64,000 nt of DNA, taken from contig NC_057813.1 in NCBI RefSeq assembly GCF_018294505.1, positions 317,133,077 through 317,197,076 on the forward strand, in the 5' to 3' direction. Shown in pieces: positions 11,220-21,567 of this stretch. The notes beneath the pieces were generated by a model. It was not told where the DNA came from, ran no database searches, and saw only the letters and a list, made by a program, of their open reading frames with translations. Position numbers and translations under genes: made by a program. Numbering within the stretch: the stretch's first letter is position 1; each line of letters starts with the position of its first letter. The stretch is from Triticum aestivum. Lineage: Eukaryota > Streptophyta > Magnoliopsida > Poales > Poaceae.

Positions 11220-12713
11220 AAAGAGGCATTATTTTCATTCGAGGACGTGCCTTCCTCTTTGCCTCCTGCTGTCACTCACATTTTGCAGGAGTTCGCTGAC
11301 GTCTTTCCATAAGACGTGCCACCGAGGTTACCTCCCATTTCGAGGGATTGAGCATCAGATTGACTTAATTCCTGGTGCATCATTACCCAACCGTGCACCA
11401 TACCGTACCAATCTAGAGGAGACGAAGGAGATGATGCGTCAAGTACAGGAGCTGCTCGACAAAGGTTATATACGTGAATCCCTTAGTCCTTGTGCTATTC
11501 CTATCATTTTAGTGCCTAAAAAGGATGGTACTTCGCGTATGTGCGTTGATTGTAGAGGCATTAATAATATTACTATTTGTCATCATCATCATATTCCTAG
11601 CCTAGATGATATGCTTGATGAATTGAGTGGCTCTACAATATTCTCCAAAGTTGATTTGCGTAGTGGATACCATCAAATTCATATGAAATTGGGAGATGAA
11701 TGGAAAACAACATTTAAAACTAAGTTTGGATTATATGAGTGGTTAGTCATGCCTTTTGGGTTAACTAATGCACCTAGTACTTTCATGAGATTAAGGAACA
11801 AAGTTTTACGTGCTTTTATTGGACGATTTGTGGTAGTTTACTTTGATGACATATTGATTTATAGCAGATCATTGAAGGAACATTTGGAACATTTACGTGC
11901 TATTTTTATTGCTCTACGTGATGCATGTTCGTTTGTTAACCTGGGAAGTGCACCTTTTGCACCGACCGAGTGTCTTTTCTTGGCTATGTTGTTACTCCAC
12001 AGGGAATTGAAGTTGATAAAGCCAAGATTGAAGCTATTGAGAGTTGGCCGCAGCCCAAAACAGTCACACAAGTGAGGTGTTTTCTTGGCCTCGCTGGATT
12101 CTATAGGCGTTTTGTGAGATATTTTAGCACCATTGCTGCACCACTCAATGAGATTACAAAGAAGGATGTGCCTTTTGTTTGGGGTACCGCACAGGAAGAA
12201 GCCTTCACGGTGTTGAAAGATAAGTTGACACATGCTCCTTTACTCCAACTTCCTAATTTTAATAAGACATTTGAGCTGGAATGTGATGCTAGTGCAATTG
12301 GATTAGGAGGTGTGTTATTAAAAGATGGCAAACCTATTGCATACTTTTTTGAAAAATTGAGTGGGCCTAGTCTGAATTATTCTACTTATGATAAAGAATT
12401 ATATGCTCTTGTTCGGACTTTAGAAACATGGCAACATTATTTATGGCCCAAAGAATTTGTTATACATTCTGATCATGAATCTTTGAAACATATTAAAAGC
12501 CAAGCTAAACTGAATCATAGACATGCTAAATGGGTTGAATTCATTGAGACTTTCCCTTATGTCATTAAACATAAGAAGGGTAAAGAAAATGTTATTGCTG
12601 ATGCATTCTCTCGTCGTTATACTATGCTTTCACAACTTGACTTTAAAATATTCGGTTTGGAGACCATCAAAGCTCAATATGTGCATGATGTTGAATCTAA
12701 AGATGTATTGTAG
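11220..12713 (+). pseudogene. Reverse transcriptase and RNase H of copy B, frameshifted
   Basis: RT copies element RNA into DNA in the particle. Palm and finger motifs are readable from about 11390. The catalytic YFDD is intact at 11839-11850, and the PFGL-TNAP block stands just before it. A frameshift near 11935-11970 separates RT from the thumb, connection and RNase H, which then stay open from about 11970 to 12710. RNase H keeps its first catalytic Asp (in ECDAS near 12282) and the later SDHES block. An in-frame TAG at 12711-12713 ends the domain. This is the best preserved RT-RNase H of the three copies. Confidence 0.85.
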
Positions 12714-14191
12714 AATAGTCAAGAAGGGAGAACATGGAACAAGTTCGTCGTTAATGATGGATTTGTGTGCTAACAAGCTATGCATTCCAGTTAGCTCCAT
12801 TCGCCTTTTGTTGTTGTAGGAGGTGCATGGAGGAGGATTAATGGGATATTTTGGCATGAAGAAGACAAAGGATGTACTTGCTACACATTTCTTTTGGTCA
12901 AAGATGAGACGGGATGTTGAGCATTTTGTTGCTCGCTGCACTACATGTCAAAAAGCTAAGTCACGACTCAATCCTCATGGTTTATATTTGCCTTTGCATG
13001 TACCTAGTGTTCCTTGGGACGATATATCTACGGACTTTGTTTTAGGTTTAACTTGAACAAAGAAGGGGAGGGATAGTATATTTGTTGTCGTGGATAGATT
13101 TTCGAAAATGGCACATTTTATACCATGTCATAAAAGTGATGATGCTACTAATGTTGCTGATTTGTTCTTTCGTGAAATTATTCGCTTGCATGGTGTGCCA
13201 AATACAATTGTTTCAGATCGTGATACTAAGTTTGTTAGCCACTTTTGGAGATGTTTATGGGCTAAGTTGGGTACTAAACTGCTTTTTAGTACTACATGTC
13301 ATCCCAAAACTGATGGGCAAACTGAAGTAGTCAATAAAACATTGTCTACCATGCTTAGGGCTGTTTTGAAGAATAACAAGAAAATGTGGGAAGAATGCTT
13401 GCCTCATATTGAATTTGCTTATAACCAGTCACTACATTCTACTACTAAGATGTGCCCTTTTGAAATTGTGTATGGTTTCCTACCTCGTGCACCTATTGAT
13501 TTGTTGCCTCTTCCATCTTTGGAGAAGGTTAATTTTGATGCTAAACAACGTGCTGAATTGGTCTTAAAGTGCATGATTTAGCGTATGAATACTAAATATA
13601 AACTTGCTGGAGATAAGGGTAGAAAACATGTTGTGTTTGCACCTGGAGATCTCGTTTGGTTACATTTGCGTAAGGATATATTTCTTGATTTGTGCAAATC
13701 AAAGCTAATGCCATGTGCTCATGGTCCTTTTAAGGTGTTAGAGAAAATAAAGGATAATGCATATAAACTTGAGCCGCCCAGATTTTGGGGTTAGACCCAC
13801 TTTTAACATTGTAGATTTGAAGCCTTATTTGGGTGAGGAAGATGAGCTTCCGTTGAGGACGACTTCAATTCAAGAAGGGGGGGGGGATGATGAGGACATC
13901 AATACCATTGTTACACCCACAACCCCTGCTGCTATACATACTGGACCAATTACTAGAGCTCGTGCACGCCAGTTAAATTACCAGGGACTTTCGTTTCTTG
14001 GTAATGATTCTAATGTTCATGAGAATATGATGCTACCTAAATTGGATACATTTGTTTTGCTTACAAATAAAGGGTCTAGCTTGGAGAAGGATGAACATTG
14101 GAGCAAGAACAAGCATGGAGATGATGGCATGCGCAAGGGGAACAAGAACGGAGTTACAAGTGATGATTTTAGGATGTGGAAGCCACCATAA
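12714..14191 (+). pseudogene. Integrase of copy B, broken, running into the LTR
   Basis: The zinc region (CTTC near 12935-12950) and the DDE core are readable, with the Glu of the GQTE motif still present near 13323. Lesions are a short deletion near 12765, TAG at 12817-12819, TGA at 13054-13056, a deletion near 13569-13580 and a frameshift near 13780. The C-terminal part crosses the LTR start at 13888 and stays open to 14191, about 300 bases inside the LTR. This overlap of integrase frame and LTR is also seen in A and C. Confidence 0.8.
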
Positions 14192-14790
14192 TGAGTGCAT
14201 GAAGACTTGGACGAAATATACAAGATGCTACCTCATAAATTTCGTCCAAAGGCTATTCTAGGTGCTGTGTCACCTTATTATTGGGCTAGGCCCATGTAAT
14301 TTTGAAATACTTGATTATAGGCTGTTTTAGAGTCCGTATGTGTGGGGAAACAAGAGTTAGAGTTGGTTTCGGACCCCTCCCTCGAGGGCCACAAAATTCC
14401 CCCTCTTCCTCCATATATACAGCCCTTAGGGCATTGTTTAGACTTTGGGGTTTTGTTTAGATTAAAAGTTCACCATAGCTGCAACTTCACGTACTTCGGT
14501 TGTGTTCAACAACCAGACCAAGGCGTCACAGAACCCCACCTTCATTAATAAAGGTTTCCTCTTATAATCGCAATATCCATATTGCAATCTTAGTTTCTTG
14601 CTTGTTCTTCATTTGCTCGCAAGAAACAGACCCTCGTGGTCAGGTTGATCGTGCTCCGGCATGGTCAATAACCCCTCGGAAGTTGGCTTAGCAATTACTA
14701 AGGTGCGACGTCTCGCACGTTCATGTTTGGATCGTCAAGGTCGACTCCCACAAAAAACGATAGCCACCTTCTCATCAAAACATTGGGACA
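13888..14790 (+). repeat. LTR shared by copies B and C
   Basis: Starts TGATGAGGACATC after a purine tract that has grown to ten G residues here, and ends ...GGGACA. It is 903 bases long, against 907 and 898 for its neighbours. It contains the TATA-like box at about 14412-14420. Confidence 0.8.
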
Positions 14791-15954
14791 CCTTTGCTTC
14801 TATCAAGTGGTATCAGATTTTCAGGTTGCTCGGTGAGATTTTACAGTTTTTCATAGTTAAGATCGAGTTTGCTTCTTCATACCTATAGTCCAAGAAAAAT
14901 CCAAAAACAATTAGGGTTAGTCCTTCCTATCTGAACCAATCTGAGCCTTTGCATAATCTTTTCTATATTTGCTTTGTTGAATTTGCGGTTGCATCATCGT
15001 GTCAAGTTGGTGGTCTTAGCGTCTAGTCTTTTAGAGTTTCGAGTTCTGGTCATAAATTGTCACGCCGCCGCCGCACTATCATCATCGCCCCTGCCATCTA
15101 CCTCCACCGCTTATCCGCCACCGATCCGTATCCATATACCATCACCAATCCGTATCCATATACCACCACCAGTCCGTATCCATATACCACCACAGCTGCC
15201 ATATTTTTCCATCATATATTCGGCACCAGTCCGTGCTTCACCGCAAATCATATACCATCATCACCAGTCCGAGTTCCACCAGATTCATCTCCACCACCAG
15301 TCCTAATTTGAGTCCACTATTTGTTCCTTTTTTCGAGTTGCAGATCACGCGATACTACGAGACATGACCAATTTGGACTCCCCAACTCCGTGCTATCCGC
15401 AGTAGAAAAATAGTTCCATTTAAAAAAAACTAAGTCTGGAAAATTCTGGCTAGGCAGTTTTTAGACCATTTGTAGACTTTTTCGGGAAAAAAATGTTGCG
15501 GAGCAAAAAAAAGAGGAAAAAAAGTGCAAAAAAAAGTGAAAGAAAAAGAGAAAAAAATCAGAGTGTGCTCCTCCCTTGATTGCGTGCCGCGCCGTGATTT
15601 TGTTAGTGTTCTAGGCTCGCGTCTCTAGCACGGTCTAGCCTAGGACCAGCACAGTACCATCGTTGAGCATTTATTCAACTTTGCATCTCTAAATTGATTA
15701 GTGCTCACCCTTTTTGCTACCATATAATAAGCCTTCGCAGCTCCACATACATCTACGTCATGCGTTTGACACCGCCTGGCTATCGCTCTATCCAAGCTTT
15801 GAGAGTTTTGACTAGAACGGTTGCCGATCACCACCTGCTGCTAGGTAAGAACTGGTAAGAATTTGAGATTCGCTTGACGGGTTTGTGACACACCACCACC
15901 ACTTCCTAGTAGTCTATAGGATCATATTCTTGTGTGATTCTATTGCTGCTAACC
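14791..15954 (+). other. Untranslated leader of copy C, with primer site at 14808
   Basis: Same organisation as the copy B leader: primer site TGGTATCAGA at 14808-14817, 24-bp minisatellite, CCA-rich stretch, A-rich runs. It differs from the A and B leaders by more indels, for example near 15395-15545. No gene is supported in it. Confidence 0.7.
15124..15195 (+). repeat. 24-bp minisatellite, three units (copy C leader)
   Basis: Units start at 15124, 15148 and 15172 and match the copy B array at 8316. Unit number is the same in both, so the array predates the split of the copies. Confidence 0.85.
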
Positions 15955-17332
15955 ATGGCAGGATCACAAGGCGATGAGACTGATTGGACACGTGCAAGAT
16001 GTAATAAACAGATTTGAAGAGGCCATGGAGAAGATAGATGGAATTGAGAAGATGTTCGAAACAAAGCTCGATAATAAGTTTAATGAATTGCTTGCACGTC
16101 TTCCACAACCGCCGTCGGCTGCACCTATCGCACCTCTGCAACGACAACAACAACGCCCCATTCCAAATAAGCTTGGACGAGCAAATTGTGTTCCTCTTGA
16201 GGATGGCCAAACTTCTGGTGCTGATGTACCTATTGTTGATGCTTCTTTCGCTCCTGCTACTGTTGCTAGTGGTACCCAAGAGGATGATGATTATGCGGGC
16301 GATTATGAGGATGAGGTTGATCAAAATCAGAACTACGTGCAGCCACGAGCACCACCACCTGCAGGTCGACCTCAGGTATATATTTGCAAATGGTAGGCCT
16401 GCACCACCACCTGAGGTACGAGATAATGAGCATATTCCTAAACTCAAATTGAATATTCCACCATTTGAGGATAGATATGTTCCTGATATATATCTTACTT
16501 GGGAGTTAGAAACTAAACAAGATTTTACATGTTTACAATATCCAGAGGAGAGACGGGTTGCTGCTGCTGTTTGTGCTTTCACTAGTTTTGCATGTGTATG
16601 GTGGTCTGGACATTGTAGATTATATCCTATTCCAGCTACTTGGGCTGCTTTGAAAACTGCTATGCGTACTCGTCGGGTTCCACCATATTATCAACGTGAA
16701 TTGCTTCAAAAATTGCAGTGTTTAAGACAAGGTAAAAATTCTGTAGAAGAATATTATCAGGAATTACAAACTGCGTTGATTAGATGTGGTATTTATGAGG
16801 AGAATGAAGCTATGCTTGCACGTTTTATGGGTGGATTAAATAGAGAGATTCAGACCATTCTAGAGTATAAGGAGTATACTAATATCACTCGTTTATTCCA
16901 TCTTGCTTGTAAAGCTGAACGTGAACGGCGGGATCGACATGCATTGGCGCGAACTAACTTTTTTGCATGTCGACCTTCTTCATGGACTCAGCGTGCGTCC
17001 TCTACTTCCACTGCACCAGCACCTCCATCTGGTGCCACCTCTAGCCGTGATACAAGAAAGCAGGCACAACCACCACTATCTGCCAAGAGCACACCTGCCG
17101 GGCCTGCACAGAGCTCTTCTTCTTCCATGGCATCAACAGGGCACACAAGTGATATTATTTGTCATCATTGTAAGGGAAGAGGACATTATGTGCGAGAATG
17201 CAAATCTCAGTGTGTGATGATTACTACTGAGGATGGTGGGTATGAGTCTACTAGTGACTATGATGAGGAGACTTTGGCTCTTATTACAAGTGAAGAACAC
17301 GGTGGAGATGATTCTAATCATGAGATGCAATA
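15955..17332 (+). pseudogene. gag of copy C, nearly readable
   Basis: This is the longest gag in the array. About 50 bases after the start region are deleted relative to A and B, near 15987, which shifts the frame. A usable N-terminal frame runs 15974-16396 (coiled N-terminal helix, Pro/Gln-rich and acidic parts). After a one-step frame change the core stays open from about 16400 to 17333. The core holds the aromatic-rich gag domain near 16590-16900 and a CCHC knuckle at 17160-17201. It lacks the early stop and the extra A run shared by copies A and B. The stop at 17331-17333 separates it from the protease, whose first ATG overlaps it by one base. Confidence 0.8.
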
Positions 17333-18256
17333 ATGGCTCGTGAAGACGCTGACAGGTATGAATGTTTAGTTGCTCAACCTGTTTTGAGTGTGCAGGTTAC
17401 ACAAGCAGAGCAAAATCAGAGGCATAATTTGTTCCATACTAAGGGAGTTGGGAAGGAATGTTCTGTTCGCATCATCATAGATGGAGGGAGCTGCAACAAC
17501 TTGGCTTGCATGGAGATGGTGGAGAAGCTATCTCTCACCACAAGACCACATCCACATCCTTACTACATCCAATGGTTCAACACCAGCGGCAAGGTTAAGG
17601 TAACACGTATTGTTCGTGTGCATTTTAGTATCTCTACATATGCTGATTATGTTGATTGTGATGTGGTACCTATGCAAGCATGTTCCTTATTACTTGGTAG
17701 ACCATGGCAATTTGATAAAAGTTATGTACACCATGGTAGAAACAATCAGTATACTCTTGTTCATAAGGATAAAAATATTACTTTGCTTCCTATGACTCCT
17801 GATTCCATTTTGAAAGATGACATGAATAGAGCCAGTAAAGCAAAACAGGAGAAAAATAAGAGTGAAAATCAGATTGTGGCAAAAGAATTTGAGCAACAAA
17901 TGAAGCCTAATAGTAAACCATCTAGTGTTGCTTCTGAAATTAAATTGAAAAGTGCATGTTTACTTGCCACCAAATCTGATATTAATGAGCTAGATTTTAG
18001 CAAATTTGTTTGCTATGCTTTTGTGTGCAAAGAGGCATTATTTTCATTCGAGGATGTGCCTTCCTCTTTGCCTCCTGCTGTCACTAACATTTTGCAGGAG
18101 TTTGCTGACGTCTTTCCACAAGACGTGCCACCGAGATTACCTCCCATTCGAGGGATTGATCATCAGATTGACTTAATTCCTGGTGCATCATTACCCAACC
18201 GTGCACCATACCGTACCAATCCAGAGGAGACGAAGGAGATGATGCGTCAAGTATAG
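17333..18256 (+). pseudogene. Protease, linker and start of RT, copy C
   Basis: An open frame of 307 codons. The active site is Asp-Gly-Gly-Ser with Asp at 17480, followed by the flap region and LLGRPW near 17690. A charged Lys/Glu-rich linker follows, then the conserved approach to RT with the NRAPYRTNPEE block near 18198. A TAG at 18254-18256 cuts the frame just where RT fingers begin. In copy B the same codon reads CAG. The protein would therefore be protease plus linker only. In an active element it would be one part of a Gag-Pol polyprotein. Confidence 0.8.
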
Positions 18257-19628
18257 GAGCTGCTCGACAAATGTTATATATGTGAATCCCTTAGTCCTTG
18301 TGTTGGTCCTATCATTTTAGTGCCGAGAAAGGATGCTACTTCGCGTATGTGCATTGATTGTAGAGGCATTAATAATATTACTATTCATTATCGTCATCCT
18401 ATTCCTAGGCTAGATGATATGCTTGATGAATTGAGTGGCTCTACAATATTCTCCAAAGTTGATTTGTGCAGTGGATACCATTAAATTTGTATGAAATTGG
18501 AGACGAATGGAAAACAACATTTAAAACTAAGTTATGATTTTATGAGTGGTTAGTCATGCCTTTTGGGTTAACTAATGCACCTAGTACTTTCATGAGATCA
18601 ACGAACGAAGTTTTACGTGCTTTCATTGGACGATTTGTGGTAGTTTACTTTGATGACATATTGATTTATAGCAGATTGTTGAAGGAACATTTGGAACATT
18701 TACATGTTTTTTTATTGCTCTACGTGATGCACGTTTGTTTTGTAACCTTGGGAACTGCACCTTTTGCACCGACCGAGTGTCTTTTCTTGGCTATGTTGTT
18801 ACTCCACAGGGAATTGAAGTTGATAAAGCCAAGATTGAAGCTATTGAGAGGTTGCCGCAACCCAAAACGGTCACACAAGTGAGGAGTTTTCTTGGCCTCG
18901 CTGGATTCTATAGGCATTTTGTGGGAGACTTTAGCACCATTGCTGCACCTCTCAATGAGATTACAAAGAAGGATGTGCCTTTTGTTTGGGGTACCGCACA
19001 GGAAGAAGTCTTCACGGTGTTGAAAGATAAGTTGACACATGCTCCTTTACTCCAACTTCCTGATTTTAATAAGACATTTGAGCTTGAATGTTATGCTAGT
19101 GCAATCGTATTAGGAGGTGTGTTACTAAAAGATGGCAAACCAGTTGCATACTTTTCTGAAAAATTGAGTGGGCCTAGTCTGAATTATTCTACTTATGATA
19201 AAGAATTGTATGCTCTTGTTCAGACTTTAGAAACATGGCAACATTATTTATGGCCCAAAGAATTTGTTATACATTCTGATCATGAATCTTTGAAACATAT
19301 TAAAAGTCAAGCTAAACTGAATCGTAGACATGCTAAATGGGTTGAATTCATTGAGACTTTCCCTTATGTCATTAAACATAAGAAGGGTAAAGAAACCGTT
19401 ATTGCTGATGCATTGTCTTGTCGTTATACTATGCTTTCACAACTTGACTTTAAAATATTTGGTTTGGAGACCATCAAAGATCAATATGTGCATGATGTTG
19501 AATTTAAAGATGTATTGCAGAATAGTCAAGAAGGGAGAACATGGAACAAGTTCGTCATTATGATGGATTTGTGTTTCGTGCTAACAAGCTATGCATTACA
19601 GCTAGCTCCGTTCGTCTTTTGTTGTTGT
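18257..19628 (+). pseudogene. Reverse transcriptase and RNase H, copy C, broken
   Basis: RT motifs are present, including YFDD at 18646-18657. An in-frame TAA at 18483-18485 and small deletions near 18500-18535 interrupt the fingers and palm, and another frameshift lies near 18710-18760. The connection and RNase H are open from about 18735. The first RNase H catalytic Asp is Tyr (codon at 19092-19094), which copy B still has as Asp. A small deletion near 19556 and a TAG at 19628-19630 end the domain. Both activities are lost. Confidence 0.85.
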
Positions 19629-20972
19629 AGGAGGCGCATGGAGGAGGATTAATGGGACATTTTGGCGTGAAGAAGACAGAGGATGTACTTGCTACACATT
19701 TCTTTTGGCCAAAGACGAGACGGGATGTTGAGCGTTTTGTTCCTCGCTGCACTACATGTCAAAAAGCTAAGTCACGACTCAATCATCATGGTTTATATAT
19801 GCTTTTGCCTATACCTAGTGTTCCTTGGGAGGATATATCTATGGACTTTGATTTAGGTTTACCTCGAACAAAGAAGGGGAGGGATAGTATATTTGTTGTC
19901 GTGGATAGGTTTTCGAAAATGGCACATTTTATACCATGTCATAAAAGCGATGATGTTACTAATGTTGCTGATTTGTCCTTTCGTGAAATTATTCTATTGT
20001 GGTGTGCCAAATACAATTGTTTTAGATCGTGATACTAAGTTTCTTAGCCACTTTTGGAGATGTTTATGGGCTAAGTTGGGGACTAAACTGCTTTTTAGTA
20101 CTACATGTCATCCCCAAACTGATGGACAAACTGAAGTAGTCAATAGAACATTGTCTACCATGCTTAGGGCTATTTTTAGGAATAAAAAGAAAATGTGGGA
20201 AGAATGCTTGCCTCATATTGAATTTGCTTGTAATCGGTCGTTGCATTCTACTACTAAGATGTGCCCTTTTGAAATTGTGTATGGTTTCCTACCTCGTCCA
20301 CCTATTGATTTGTTGCCTCTTCCATCTTTGGAGAAGTTAACTAAGGAAAACATTGAGCATATGAATGCTAAATATAAACTTGTTGGATATAAGGGTAGAA
20401 AACATGTTGTGTTTGCACCTGGAGATCTTGTTTGGTTACATTTGTGTAAGGATAGATTTCCTGATTTGCACAAATTAAAGCTAATGCCACGTGCTGATGG
20501 TCCTTTTAAGGTGTTAGAGAAAATAAACAATAATGCATATAAACTTGAGTTGCCTGCAGATTTTGGGGTTAGTCCCACTTTTAACATAGCAGATTTGAAG
20601 CATTATTTGGGTCAGCAAGATGAGCTTCCGTCGAGGACGACTTCATGTCAAGAAGGGGAGGATGATGAGGACATCAATACCATTGTTACACCCACAGCCC
20701 CTGCTGCTATACATACTGGACCAATTACTAGAGCTAGTGCACGCCAGTTAAATTACCAGGTACTTTCATTTCTTGGTAATGATTCCAATGTTCATGAGAA
20801 TATGATGCTACCTAAATTGGATACATTTGTTTTGCTTACAAATGAAGGGCCTAGCTTGGAGAAGGATGAACATTGGAGCAAGAACAAGCATGGATATGAT
20901 GGCATGCGCAAGGGGAACAAGAACGGAGTTACAAGTGATGATTACGTGGAAGCCACCATAATGAGCGCATGA
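19629..20972 (+). pseudogene. Integrase of copy C, broken, running into the LTR
   Basis: The zinc region lies near 19650-19770 and the first catalytic Asp near 19840. A frameshift near 19993-20003 separates the first part (open 19652-20032) from the second (open to 20972). About 50 bases are missing near 20337 between the core and the C-terminal domain. The Glu of the GQTE motif is kept near 20130. The frame continues 310 bases into the LTR and ends at 20972. I see no chromodomain after the core. Confidence 0.8.
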
Positions 20973-21560
20973 AGCCTTGGACGAAATATACAAGATGCTA
21001 CTTCATAATTTTTGTCCAGCGGCTATTCTAGGTGCTGCGTCACCTTATTATTGGGCCAGGCCCATATAATTTCTAAATACTTGATTCTAGGCTGTTTTTA
21101 GAGTCCGTATGTGTGGGGAAACAAGAGTTAGGGTTGGTTTCGGACCCCTCCCTCAAGGGCCACGAAATCCCCCCCTCTTCCTCCATATATATAGCCCTTA
21201 GGGCATCGTTTAGACTTTGGGGTTTTGTTTAGATTAAAAGTTTGCCATACCTGCAACTTCGCGTACTTCGTTTGTGTTCAACGACCAGACCAAGACGTCA
21301 TAGAACCCCACCTTCATTAATAAAGCTTGCCTCTTATATTCACAATATCCAGATTGCAATCTCAGTTTCTTGCTTGTTCTTCGTTTCCTTGCAGGAAACA
21401 GACCCTCATGGTCAGGTTGATCGTGCTCCGGCATGGTCAATAACCCCTCGGAAGTTGGTTTAGTGATTGCTAAGGCGCGACGTCTCGCACGTTTGTAGTT
21501 GGTTCGTCAAGGTCGACTCCCACAGAAAATGATAGCCACCATCTCATCGAAACATCGGAC
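20663..21560 (+). repeat. Terminal 3' LTR of the tandem array
   Basis: Starts TGATGAGGACATC after the purine tract AAGAAGGGGAGGA and ends at ...CATCGGAC, where similarity to the other two LTRs stops and Sirevirus-like ORF2 sequence begins. It therefore fixes the 3' boundary of the family LTR. Confidence 0.8.
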
Positions 21561-21567
21561 GTGCAGA

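Larger units (their letters stand above)
1..21560 (+). mobile_element. Tandem, LTR-sharing array of three CRM-like Ty3/gypsy elements
   Basis: Three internal regions in the same orientation (A 1-7075, B 7983-13887, C 14791-20662) are separated and ended by single LTRs at 7076, 13888 and 20663. The same leader sequence recurs at 1, 8511 and about 15319, so the period is 8.5 and 6.8 kb. Each copy encodes remains of gag, a DGGS-type protease, RT with YFDD, RNase H and integrase, in gypsy order. A CRM-like chromovirus is inferred because the last part of the integrase frame runs into the LTR, which starts TGATGAGGACATC after a purine tract, and because I see no canonical chromodomain. All copies are inactivated. 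The left end of the array lies outside the window, so its target duplication cannot be read; if the array ends at 21560, the base run after it (GTGCA) is the predicted duplication. Confidence 0.85.

Noticed and set aside
17471..17491. Protease active site Asp-Gly-Gly as an inactivating change
   Set aside because: The same residues occur in copies B, C and the minus-strand remnant, so it is a family trait.
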